Notes under the pieces: model-generated
Told to the model about the DNA's origin: nothing
The model's database searches: none
The model's input: only the letters and a program-made list of their open reading frames with translations
Assembly (NCBI GenBank): GCA_015233755.1
Contig: JADFXA010000176.1
Location: forward strand, 1 to 5,166
Direction: 5' to 3'
Source: Desulfamplus sp.
GTDB taxonomy: Bacteria; Desulfobacterota; Desulfobacteria; Desulfobacterales; Desulfobacteraceae
DNA: 5,166 nt
Shown: in pieces, positions 1-5,166 of the stretch
Layout: the number at the start of each line of letters is the position of its first letter
Position numbering within the stretch: the first letter of the stretch is position 1
Program-made: the position numbers and the translations under genes

Positions 1-122
1 ATAAGAGTCTCTTCTTTTAATTTACACGCAATAATCTCTTGCCGAAGTTTTGCAATCTCATCTTTTAATTGCATATACTCTTTGCGATCAACAACTAAAG
101 TATTCTCAGTTTCTCTATCCAT
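1..122 (-). CDS. N-terminus of an unidentified coiled-coil-like protein (cut by window edge)
   Basis: This reading frame starts with an ATG at 122 on the minus strand and stays open for 40 codons to the window edge, so only the N-terminus is visible. It reads MDRETENTLVVDRKEYMQLK and continues as a highly charged stretch with leucine/isoleucine spacing (DEIAKLRQEI, then IACKLKEETL). That is typical of an amphipathic or coiled-coil helix. No signal peptide or catalytic motif is seen. The gene lies 33 bp after the stop of the GmhB-like gene on the same strand, with no terminator hairpin between, so it is probably the third gene of the uup operon. The Shine-Dalgarno sequence is poor (only a GAG about 9 nt before the ATG), which leaves the exact start uncertain. 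Short helical N-termini like this occur in signalling proteins such as sensor kinases, but nothing visible assigns a function. Confidence 0.6.
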   Translation of the reverse strand, partial: MDRETENTLVVDRKEYMQLKDEIAKLRQEIIACKLKEETL

Positions 123-155
123 TATTTTGTACTCGTTATAGGCTTGCAAGTGATT

Positions 156-791
156 TCAATATGTTAGAATAAAATTAACAGCTTCCTTTAGGTTATCAAA
201 AATAAAATCAGGCGTTACCTTATATCTATTATCTGTCCCAGCTTTTCCTGTTTTAACAAGAGCTGTTTTAATACCAGCATTTATACCAGTTTGAATATCT
301 CTTGTTGTATCCCCTATTATCCACGATTTCTCCATATCAATATTGAATATGGATTTTGCTTTTTCTATCATACCAATAGCTGGTTTTCTGCATTCACAAT
401 CTTTATTATAAATTAGATTCTCTTCAAAATGAACATTGTCAGAATATTCATTATTAGGAAAAGACCTCTTTTCAGGATGATGAGGACAAAAAAATATATG
501 GTCAAGGTAGCAGCCACGTTCTTTTAAAAGAGACTCTATTTTGTGGTGCATCTTTTCAACCATATTAATATCACATAAGTTCATTGCAACTACAGGCTGA
601 TTGGTTACTACTATACTTAAATAATCTGATCGATTAATCATCGAAATAGCTTCATAAGAAAATGGATATAATACCAAATCTTCTAATTTATTAAGATAAT
701 CAACATATTCGATTATAGTTCCATCTCTATCTATAAAAATTGCAGGTCTTTTATAGTTATCTAAATTATTTTGCAAATTATATGAAGCCAT
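156..791 (-). CDS. HAD-family phosphatase, GmhB / HisB-N type (probable D,D-heptose 1,7-bisphosphate 7-phosphatase)
   Basis: This 211-residue cytosolic hydrolase belongs to the HAD-IIIA (HisB-N/GmhB) family. All four HAD motifs are visible: motif I DRDGT (D21 nucleophile, D23), motif II VVTNQ (T63), motif III lysine in CRKP (K136) and motif IV GDTTRD (D161, D165). The family's structural zinc site is also present, as CPHHP (C102, H104) and CEC (C132, C134). Family members of this kind remove the 7-phosphate from D-glycero-D-manno-heptose 1,7-bisphosphate on the way to ADP- or GDP-heptose for LPS core or glycan. Histidinol phosphatase is the main alternative. The segment between the two zinc-binding pairs is about 25 residues, longer than the dozen or so I recall for E. 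coli GmhB. The start chosen is the ATG at 791: its AGGA lies 8 nt upstream, whereas the GTG at 797, which overlaps the uup stop, would leave only 2 nt. No other heptose gene is in view, so the substrate is inferred from the family alone. Confidence 0.85.
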   Translation of the reverse strand: MASYNLQNNLDNYKRPAIFIDRDGTIIEYVDYLNKLEDLVLYPFSYEAISMINRSDYLSIVVTNQPVVAMNLCDINMVEKMHHKIESLLKERGCYLDHIFFCPHHPEKRSFPNNEYSDNVHFEENLIYNKDCECRKPAIGMIEKAKSIFNIDMEKSWIIGDTTRDIQTGINAGIKTALVKTGKAGTDNRYKVTPDFIFDNLKEAVNFILTY

Positions 792-793
792 GT

Positions 794-2608
794 TCACAAT
801 CCTTTAAGTTTTTCTAACTCTTCCCACCTTGCATAAAGAGCATCAACCTCTTCTTGTGCTTTTTGAAGCAAAATACATACTTTAGCAAGCTCTTCAGGAT
901 TGCCCATAATCTCAGGCTCACCTGTTTGTGCCTGAATAGCTGTAAGTTCAGACTCTGCTTTTAGAATCTTATCCTCAATCTGGCTCAACTCAAATTTATG
1001 CTTATATGAAAAAGTTTGGGTATTTCTCTTTTCTTTTGTTTTTTCTTTAGAACTTAATTCAAAGTTAGATGGAGACTGATTATCTTTTAAATCATTTTTT
1101 TGTTGATTTAAGCACTGTCTGTAGTCAGCAAATATGCCAGAGCCACCTTTTCCATCAAAATATAGAATAGAGTTACAAACCCTATCCATGAGAAATCGAT
1201 CGTGCGAAACTAATACAACAGCTCCAGCAAATTCAAGTAAACTCTCTTCAAGAACCTCAAGAGATGGAATATCAAGATCATTTGTCGGCTCATCAAGCAG
1301 AAGAATATCAGCAGGCTGCAACATCAAATTGGCAATAAGAATTCTTGCCTTTTCTCCTCCAGAGAGCCGTCTAATAGGCAGACTTAATTGACTTGGTGTA
1401 AATAGAAACTTTTTTGCCCAAGAGACAACATGAAGGCTTCTACCCTTATAAATTACTGATTCACCAGCAGGGCTTAAGGCATCTTTCAGCGTCATATCAG
1501 GGTCTAACTTTGTTCTATTTTGATCAAAAACTGCTATTTTTAAATTTTCCGCCCTGTTTACAATCCCACTATCTGGAGCTATTCTATTCTCAAGAATAGT
1601 CATAAATGTAGTTTTTCCACTACCATTTTCACCCATAAGACCAAGTCGTGTTCCTGGCATGAGCTTAAGGTTAATATTTTCAAACAGCTTCTTTCCATTG
1701 ATAGATTTGGAAATATCTTTACAGATTAAAAGCTGCTTTGTCTTTCGTTCAGTTGAGTCAAAATCAATATTAACTGTCCCTGTCTGACGGTTTCTGTTTC
1801 GTATCATCGAAAGTTCAAGCCTTAATTTTTCTGCTTGATCAATTCTATATTTTGCCTTTGTTGTCCTTGCCTTTGCCCCCTGGTGCAGCCACTCTGTCTC
1901 ACGCCTCATCTTATTTGAGAGTATCTCTTCTTGCTTTAGTTGTGACTCTAAGAAATTCTCCCTATATTCTGAAAATTTTATATAGCCACTATTTAAGGTA
2001 AGCAATCCTTCAGGATAGCATTTTCCAAGCTCAACGATCCTTTGGCACACATTTTCAAGAAAAGCTCTGTCATGGCTTACAACCACAAATGCAAATTTGG
2101 AGTTTTTAAGAATATCCTCAAGCCATAAAATACCTTTTATATCTAAATGGTTAGTAGGCTCATCAAGAAGCAAAATATCTGGTTCAAGGCAAAGAGAACG
2201 GGCAATTGCAACCCTTTTGTGCCACCCACCAGAGAGCTGGGAACATTTAAGGTGCTCATTCTCAAAGCCACATTTACCCAAAATACGTTTTACTCTAAAG
2301 TATCGTTCTTGTTCATCAATATCTTCATCTAAGAGACCATCAAAGAGTATCTGTTCAATTGTTTTATCAGGATCAAGACGATCTTCTTGAGGTAAATAGA
2401 CCAATTTTGTGAACTGCTTTAAATATTTTTCACCAGAATCTGCTGCAGCTTCCCCTGCCATCAGTCGCAAAAGCGTAGATTTTCCACTGCCATTTCCTCC
2501 AATGAGTCCAAGGCGCTCATCTGCTTTGATATTTAAAGAGAGGTCTTCAAAGAGAGCCTCTTCACCATAAGTTTTGTAGATTGATTTGTAGCTGAATAAA
2601 AGGGTCAT
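794..2608 (-). CDS. uup: ABC-F family ATPase, Uup-like
   Basis: This 604-residue soluble ATPase has two ABC domains and no membrane segments, which defines the ABC-F family (translation/ribosome-associated factors, not transporters). Domain 1 has Walker A GGNGSGKS (37-44, K43), signature LSGGW (125-129), Walker B ILLLDEP with catalytic E150, and switch H179. Domain 2 has Walker A GENGSGKT (326-333, K332), signature LSGGE (415-419), Walker B with E440, and H469. Between them lies the charged helical linker (about 211-275, with KARTTKAKYR) that contacts tRNA and ribosome in ABC-F proteins. The signature LSGGW in domain 1 and the C-terminal coiled-coil domain (about 535-600, with EIMGNPEELAKV) point to Uup instead of EttA or YheS. 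E. coli Uup is slightly longer (about 635 residues). In E. coli, uup mutants are known for raised transposon precise excision. The gene heads the leftward operon. A TATAAT box lies close upstream and the Shine-Dalgarno is weak. Confidence 0.93.
   Translation of the reverse strand: MTLLFSYKSIYKTYGEEALFEDLSLNIKADERLGLIGGNGSGKSTLLRLMAGEAAADSGEKYLKQFTKLVYLPQEDRLDPDKTIEQILFDGLLDEDIDEQERYFRVKRILGKCGFENEHLKCSQLSGGWHKRVAIARSLCLEPDILLLDEPTNHLDIKGILWLEDILKNSKFAFVVVSHDRAFLENVCQRIVELGKCYPEGLLTLNSGYIKFSEYRENFLESQLKQEEILSNKMRRETEWLHQGAKARTTKAKYRIDQAEKLRLELSMIRNRNRQTGTVNIDFDSTERKTKQLLICKDISKSINGKKLFENINLKLMPGTRLGLMGENGSGKTTFMTILENRIAPDSGIVNRAENLKIAVFDQNRTKLDPDMTLKDALSPAGESVIYKGRSLHVVSWAKKFLFTPSQLSLPIRRLSGGEKARILIANLMLQPADILLLDEPTNDLDIPSLEVLEESLLEFAGAVVLVSHDRFLMDRVCNSILYFDGKGGSGIFADYRQCLNQQKNDLKDNQSPSNFELSSKEKTKEKRNTQTFSYKHKFELSQIEDKILKAESELTAIQAQTGEPEIMGNPEELAKVCILLQKAQEEVDALYARWEELEKLKGL
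800..807 (-). promoter_or_regulatory. Ribosome-binding site that decides the start of the GmhB-like gene
   Basis: On the minus strand the sequence TTAAAGGA lies inside the last codons of uup. The AGGA is 8 nt before the ATG at 791 but only 2 nt before the GTG at 797, so the ATG is the better start. Because the uup stop codon (TGA, 796-794) is just 2 nt before that ATG, ribosomes finishing uup probably reinitiate, which couples the two translations. Confidence 0.6.
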
Positions 2609-2625
2609 AGGTATGTTCGCTTTAA

Positions 2626-2656
2626 ATTATAATATGTGGTGCAACATATAAAACAA
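2626..2656 (-). promoter_or_regulatory. Probable promoter of the uup operon
   Basis: Read on the minus strand there is a perfect TATAAT -10 box at 2631-2626. The -35 side is weaker: TTGTTT at 2656-2651 with a 19-bp spacer, or GTTTTA at 2654-2649 with a 17-bp spacer. Transcription would start near 2619, giving a leader of only about 11 nt before the uup ATG at 2608. That fits the absence of a strong Shine-Dalgarno there. The -35 region overlaps the left arm of an inverted repeat (2655-2691), so repression at this site is possible but unproven. Confidence 0.5.
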
Positions 2657-2691
2657 TATTTGTCGTAAGAATTAGTAACCGACAAAATATT
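2655..2691. repeat. Imperfect inverted repeat in the divergent promoter region (possible operator)
   Basis: The left arm AATATTTGTCG (2655-2665) and right arm CGACAAAATATT (2680-2691) are reverse complements apart from one extra A on the right. They are separated by 14 nt. The stem is AT-rich and has no following T-tract, and no gene ends here, so it does not look like a terminator. It lies between two divergent genes and overlaps the -35 zone of the uup promoter, which suits a dimeric regulator's binding site. No regulator is identified. Confidence 0.4.
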
Positions 2692-2704
2692 ATGATGTTA
2701 TAAA

Positions 2705-2734
2705 CCTTGTCAAGGCATAATAAATTACCATTAT
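2705..2734 (+). promoter_or_regulatory. Weak candidate promoter for yjbQ-htrA with an overlapping palindrome
   Basis: TTGTCA at 2707-2712 matches the -35 consensus at 5 of 6 positions. After a 16-bp spacer, CATTAT at 2729-2734 matches the -10 consensus at 4 of 6. The -35 is embedded in an 11-bp palindrome, CCTTG-T-CAAGG (2705-2715), whose TTGTC core also occurs in both arms of the nearby inverted repeat. Transcription from here would leave a leader of about 100 nt before yjbQ. The match is only moderate, and in AT-rich DNA such matches are common. Confidence 0.25.
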
Positions 2735-2764
2735 ATGTGGAAGTTTACATGTTTGTGTAGGTAT

Positions 2765-2798
2765 TTCAACTTGAGCTATATGCCTATCTATAGTTGAA
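2765..2798 (+). repeat. Bulged hairpin in the yjbQ leader
   Basis: TTCAA (2765-2769) and CTATA (2776-2780) can pair with the contiguous TATAG-TTGAA (2789-2798), leaving a 6-nt bulge on the left side and an 8-nt loop. It lies about 45 nt before the yjbQ start, in the expected untranslated leader. The stem is all but GC-free and no T-run follows, so it is not a terminator. Any regulatory role is speculative. Confidence 0.2.
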
Positions 2799-2843
2799 GA
2801 TGGCTAATTTTTTAATACTTTTAAACAAGTTAAAGGAAAAACA

Positions 2844-3260
2844 ATGAAACACTACAGAAAAGAGATTTTCCTTGAAGTTCCAACAAGACGTGCATTTGTT
2901 AATATCACCCCGCAAGTTGAGGCGATCCTTAAAGAGAGCGGCATAAAAAACGGATTGCTGCTCTGTAATGCCATGCACATAACAGCATCAGTTTTTATAA
3001 ATGATGATGAATCTGGTCTTCATCATGATTATGAGGTGTGGTTAGAAAAAATTGCTCCGCATGAACCTGTCTCTCAATATAGGCATAATGGCTATGAAGA
3101 CAATGCCGATGCTCATATAAAAAGACAGATAATGGGTCGTGAGGTTGTTGTTGCAGTTACAGATGGGAAACTTGACTTTGGAACTTGGGAGCGTATATTT
3201 TACGGCGAATTTGATGGCAGAAGAAAGAAACGGGTTCTTGTGAAAATTATTGGCGAGTAA
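2844..3260 (+). CDS. yjbQ: YjbQ / UPF0047 family protein
   Basis: This 138-residue cytosolic protein is a full-length member of the YjbQ (UPF0047) family, recognisable along its whole length. The conserved blocks are HITASVFINDDESGLHHD (45-62, with H45, H60, H61 and D62), YRHN (79-82), EDNADAHIKRQIMG (85-98, with H91) and the C-terminal DFGTWERIFYGEFDGRR (111-127) ending in VLVKIIGE. The histidine and acidic residues suggest a polar or metal-containing active site. Some databases label the family a secondary thiamine-phosphate synthase, on the basis of weak activity of the E. coli protein, but its physiological role is not settled. There is no signal peptide. An AAAGGA (2832-2837) lies 6 nt before the ATG, which supports the start. 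It is the first gene of the rightward block, 60 bp before the HtrA protease, with no terminator between. Confidence 0.93.
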   Translation: MKHYRKEIFLEVPTRRAFVNITPQVEAILKESGIKNGLLLCNAMHITASVFINDDESGLHHDYEVWLEKIAPHEPVSQYRHNGYEDNADAHIKRQIMGREVVVAVTDGKLDFGTWERIFYGEFDGRRKKRVLVKIIGE

Positions 3261-3320
3261 AAAGTTATTAGAAAAAATTGTAAATCGTTATTAAAAAAAT
3301 GTTTATTCAAGGAGATTCTT
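3261..3320 (+). promoter_or_regulatory. AT-rich yjbQ-htrA spacer with a strong ribosome-binding site
   Basis: This 60-bp spacer is nearly all A and T. It contains no hairpin and no convincing promoter, so readthrough from yjbQ is the simplest source of htrA transcript. AAGGAGA at 3309-3315 is the best Shine-Dalgarno in the window. Its GGAG ends 6 nt before the ATG at 3321, which settles that ATG as the start of the protease over the internal ATG at residue 26. Confidence 0.55.
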
Positions 3321-4805
3321 ATGAAAAACCCAATTAATGCATCAGATAAATTTGCAAAGAGTTATAGAAAAAATTTTGTATTTAACTCTATTAATATGAT
3401 TTGGTTTATGGTTATTGTTATTTGCTTTACAGCATTACCAGATATTTCATTTTCAAAATCAGTTCCTATGGTGCCAGCAACTTTTAGTGATATTGCTGAC
3501 GAGGCAAGACCTGCTGTTGTGAATATAAGAACCACAAAAAACATCAAAGGCGGTGGACGAGTTTTTAACCACTTCTTTGGTCAGCCTTTTGGTGGAGGTG
3601 GAGATGAGATGTTTCGTCAGTTCATGGAACCTTTTATGCAGCAGCAGCCAAGACAATATGAACAAAATAGTTTAGGTTCTGGGTTTATCGTAAGCTCTGA
3701 GGGATACATCGTAACGAACAATCACGTTATTGAAGGTGCAGACAGCATAAGCGTCAAGATGTATGATAACAAAGAGTATAGTGCAAAATTGGTTGGTCGT
3801 GATCCTAAGACTGATCTTGCATTAATTAAAATAGATGCAAAAGGTCTTACTTCTCTAAAACTTGGAAACTCTTCTGATTTAAAAGTTGGAACATGGGTTG
3901 TTGCAATTGGAAGCCCATTTGGTCTTGAGCAGACTGTTACTGCTGGTATTGTCAGTGCTAAGGGAAGAATTCTTGGCTCTGGCCCTTATGATGATTTTAT
4001 ACAGACTGATGCATCTATTAACCCGGGTAACAGCGGAGGACCTCTTCTTAACCTTGAAGGCGAAGTAATTGGAATAAATACAGCCATAATACAATCAGGA
4101 CAAGGAATCGGTTTTGCCATTCCTTCCGACCTTGCAAAGGGTATTGTTGAACAACTGAAAAATTCAGGACAAGTAACTCGTGGTTGGCTTGGAGTTGCAA
4201 TTCAAGACATAACTCCAGAACTTGCCGAATATTACGGAATTACAAACCGTGAAGGTGCGTTAGTTGGAACAGTCTATAAAGATCACCCAGCAGACAAAGC
4301 TGGAATAAGAGCAGGCGATATGATAATAAAAGTCAATGATGAGCCTGTGAAAACAAGTCGTGATCTCTCATCTTCTATTGCAAGACATGCTGTTGGAGAA
4401 AAAGTTGATATTACACTTATCCGTGATGGACAGCTAAAAACAGTTCAAGTTACACTCACAAAAAGGAATGACTCTGAGCAATTTGAACAATCTTTATCTC
4501 AATCAGAAAATGGGCAATTTGACGAATTGGGTATGAATTTAAGTGTTATTAATGATCAGATTGCTTCAAGATTTGGCTATGACCCAAGAACAAAAGGTCT
4601 TGTCGTTATTGAGATCGAGCCTGACAGCAAGGCTGCGATTTCTGGTATTCGAGTTGGAGATGTTTTAAGAGAGGTAAATCACAGAGCTGTTGACAATATA
4701 AATCAGTATAACGCTATATTGAAGCAAACTCAAAAAGGGTCTTCTCTTCAGTTGCTTTTTATAAGAGGAAATGCAAGTTTTATAGCTGTAAGGCTTGTGA
4801 AATAG
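3321..4805 (+). CDS. Periplasmic HtrA/DegP/DegQ serine endoprotease with two PDZ domains
   Basis: This 494-residue protease degrades or refolds misfolded envelope proteins in the periplasm. The N-terminus has a positively charged region and a hydrophobic core (about 27-39, IWFMVIVICFTAL), then a possible cleavage site near ISFS-KS (45/46). The charged part before the core is long for a signal peptide (about 26 residues), so an uncleaved membrane anchor is also possible. The trypsin-like domain carries the full triad: H135 (TNNHV), D165 (KTDLALIKI) and S238 (NPGNSGGP). A glycine- and glutamine-rich segment (about 77-113, with FMQQQPRQ) matches the LA loop that controls oligomer state in DegP/DegQ. 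PDZ1 spans about 286-380 (starting RGWLGVAIQ) and PDZ2 about 400-492. Two PDZ domains indicate DegP/DegQ, not the single-PDZ DegS. DegP and DegQ (MucD in other species) cannot be separated from sequence reading alone. It follows yjbQ by 60 bp, probably in one operon. Confidence 0.95.
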   Translation: MKNPINASDKFAKSYRKNFVFNSINMIWFMVIVICFTALPDISFSKSVPMVPATFSDIADEARPAVVNIRTTKNIKGGGRVFNHFFGQPFGGGGDEMFRQFMEPFMQQQPRQYEQNSLGSGFIVSSEGYIVTNNHVIEGADSISVKMYDNKEYSAKLVGRDPKTDLALIKIDAKGLTSLKLGNSSDLKVGTWVVAIGSPFGLEQTVTAGIVSAKGRILGSGPYDDFIQTDASINPGNSGGPLLNLEGEVIGINTAIIQSGQGIGFAIPSDLAKGIVEQLKNSGQVTRGWLGVAIQDITPELAEYYGITNREGALVGTVYKDHPADKAGIRAGDMIIKVNDEPVKTSRDLSSSIARHAVGEKVDITLIRDGQLKTVQVTLTKRNDSEQFEQSLSQSENGQFDELGMNLSVINDQIASRFGYDPRTKGLVVIEIEPDSKAAISGIRVGDVLREVNHRAVDNINQYNAILKQTQKGSSLQLLFIRGNASFIAVRLVK

Positions 4806-4935
4806 TCTAACCTGTTAGAGGCTGCTTAGAAGTTATCTGTAACGTTTAAACATTGTTGCAATTAAAGAGATATAAACCGTTATTTTAGAAGCGAGTGTTT
4901 GTCTTTGATAGATTTGCATCATACACTTTAACTAA

Positions 4936-5064
4936 AAACGAAAAGCCGAGTATATCAACCCTGAAAAATATTCTGATTATAACACTTTTGCAATGCTTGA
5001 TATTTTACAGGATAGGGAAAGTTATCTATCAATTTTATTGATCTCTAAACTATTACAATTATAG
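4936..5064 (+). pseudogene. Possible 3' remnant of a cassette gene
   Basis: After an in-frame TAA at 4933 there are 42 sense codons up to a TAG at 5062. The translation begins KRKAEYINPEKYSDYNTF and ends in DRESYLSILLISKLLQL. Its mix of charged, aromatic and aliphatic residues looks protein-like, with a helical, leucine-rich tail. The only ATG in frame is at 4993, leaving 23 residues, and no Shine-Dalgarno precedes it. The stop lies 5 bp before the attC-like site, which is where integron cassette genes usually end. The stretch could be the 3' end of a decayed cassette gene whose 5' part has been lost or frameshifted. It could equally be a chance open frame. I recognise no family. Confidence 0.25.
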
Positions 5065-5065
5065 T
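5038..5065 (+). promoter_or_regulatory. Candidate promoter pointing into the attC-like site
   Basis: TTGATC (5038-5043, 4 of 6 matches to the -35 consensus) and TATAGT (5060-5065, 5 of 6 to the -10 consensus) are separated by 16 bp. Transcription would start near 5072, at the left edge of the attC-like hairpin, and run toward the presumed next gene beyond the window. The match is moderate in an AT-rich background. Confidence 0.3.
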
Positions 5066-5069
5066 AGCT

Positions 5070-5155
5070 TTCCAACCAGTCGCTTAACCAGACCGCCAGA
5101 ACGTTAGCGGTTCTTGGCAAACATCCTTCGGCGGCTTGTTAGCTGGGCGTTGTGC
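5070..5155 (+). repeat. attC-like integron recombination site
   Basis: This 86-bp imperfect palindrome is organised like an integron attC site. The outer triplets AAC (5074-5076, in TTCCAAC) and GTT (5149-5151, in GTTGTGC) sit where the R boxes should be. Next come 5-nt spacers that do not pair fully, CAGTC (5077-5081) and TGGGC (5144-5148). The inner arms, GCTTAACCAGACCGCC (5082-5097) and GGCGGCTTGTTAGC (5130-5143), pair with two extra unpaired bases on the left arm, as attC sites require for strand choice. The 32-nt central loop holds a small hairpin of its own (AGAAC 5098-5102 with GTTCT 5110-5114). The length is within the known attC range. Each R box departs at one position from the RYYYAAC/GTTRRRY consensus. 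The higher GC content contrasts with the flanks. No integrase or second attC site is visible, so another folded repeat family remains possible. Confidence 0.65.
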
Positions 5156-5166
5156 TTTACAAAAGG
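5152..5166 (+). other. Presumed start of a next cassette (leader with partial ribosome-binding site)
   Basis: The bases after the GTT crossover triplet end in AAAAGG at the window edge. In integron arrays the next gene's Shine-Dalgarno typically lies within a few tens of bases of the attC site, so this could be its first half. No start codon is in view and the reading depends on the attC call. Confidence 0.25.

Larger units (their letters stand above)
4806..5069. other. Gene-poor stretch between htrA and the attC-like site
   Basis: These 264 bp, together with the attC-like site that follows, make 361 bp without an intact gene. The first 130 bp (to about 4935) have stops in all forward frames. 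Immediately after the htrA stop lies a short perfect inverted repeat, TCTAAC-CT-GTTAGA (4806-4819), with no T-run, so it is a poor terminator candidate. No rho-independent terminator is seen anywhere in the stretch. ATCAAT-TTT-ATTGAT (5028-5042) is a further small AT-only palindrome. A 43-codon open stretch (4936-5064) is listed separately. Confidence 0.5.

Noticed and set aside
143..150. CTTGCAAG palindrome between the phosphatase and the leftmost gene as a terminator
   Set aside because: It is an 8-bp palindrome with no loop and no T-run. The gap is only 33 bp, so cotranscription is more likely.
1134..2390. Plus-strand open frames of 61 to 97 codons lying within uup
   Set aside because: They are antisense shadows of a well-conserved ABC-F gene and have no family motifs or convincing ribosome-binding sites.
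2735..2797. A 20-codon ORF (MWKFTCLCRYF...) in the yjbQ leader as a possible leader peptide
   Set aside because: No Shine-Dalgarno precedes it, its cysteine/tyrosine-rich composition shows no attenuation-type codon run, and no terminator/antiterminator pair is visible.
3278..3307. TTGTAA/TTTATT as an htrA-specific promoter
   Set aside because: Both boxes are weak, and the predicted transcription start would fall within the ribosome-binding site.
3362..4094. Minus-strand and alternate-frame ORFs inside htrA
   Set aside because: They overlap the conserved protease domain coding sequence and look like frame shadows with no recognisable domains.
4806..4819. TCTAAC-CT-GTTAGA as a rho-independent terminator for htrA
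   Set aside because: The stem is effectively 5 bp, low in GC, and is followed by a GC-containing sequence instead of a T-run.

Overview
This 5.2-kb window is AT-rich and reads as ordinary chromosomal housekeeping DNA from a Gram-negative bacterium, with a foreign-looking element at its right edge. A secreted HtrA/DegP-type protease and a GmhB-type heptose-bisphosphate phosphatase both imply an outer membrane. The style would fit a deltaproteobacterium (Desulfobacterota), but that is an inference from general resemblance and no marker gene here proves it.

Layout: two gene blocks diverge from a 235-bp intergenic region (2609-2843). The leftward block (minus strand) holds an ABC-F ATPase of the Uup type, then a HAD-family phosphatase of the GmhB/HisB-N type two bases after it, then, 33 bp further on, the first 40 codons of an unidentified coiled-coil-like protein that runs off the window. 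The rightward block holds a YjbQ/UPF0047 protein and, 60 bp later, a complete HtrA/DegP/DegQ serine protease with two PDZ domains. The close spacing suggests that each block is an operon. The divergent region carries a good TATAAT box for the leftward operon and an imperfect inverted repeat over its -35 zone. It also holds a second small palindrome over a weak candidate promoter for the rightward block.

After the protease there are 361 bp with no intact gene. The last ~100 bp of the window is clearly more GC-rich and folds into an imperfect hairpin with the organisation of an integron attC recombination site: AAC/GTT outer triplets, 5-nt unpaired spacers, inner arms with extra unpaired bases on the left arm, and an internal loop with its own small hairpin. 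A 43-codon open stretch ends 5 bp before it, as the end of a gene cassette would. The purine-rich bases at the very end could be the ribosome-binding site of a next cassette gene outside the window. This junction is the main item of interest. No tRNA, rRNA, CRISPR, insertion sequence or convincing rho-independent terminator was seen.
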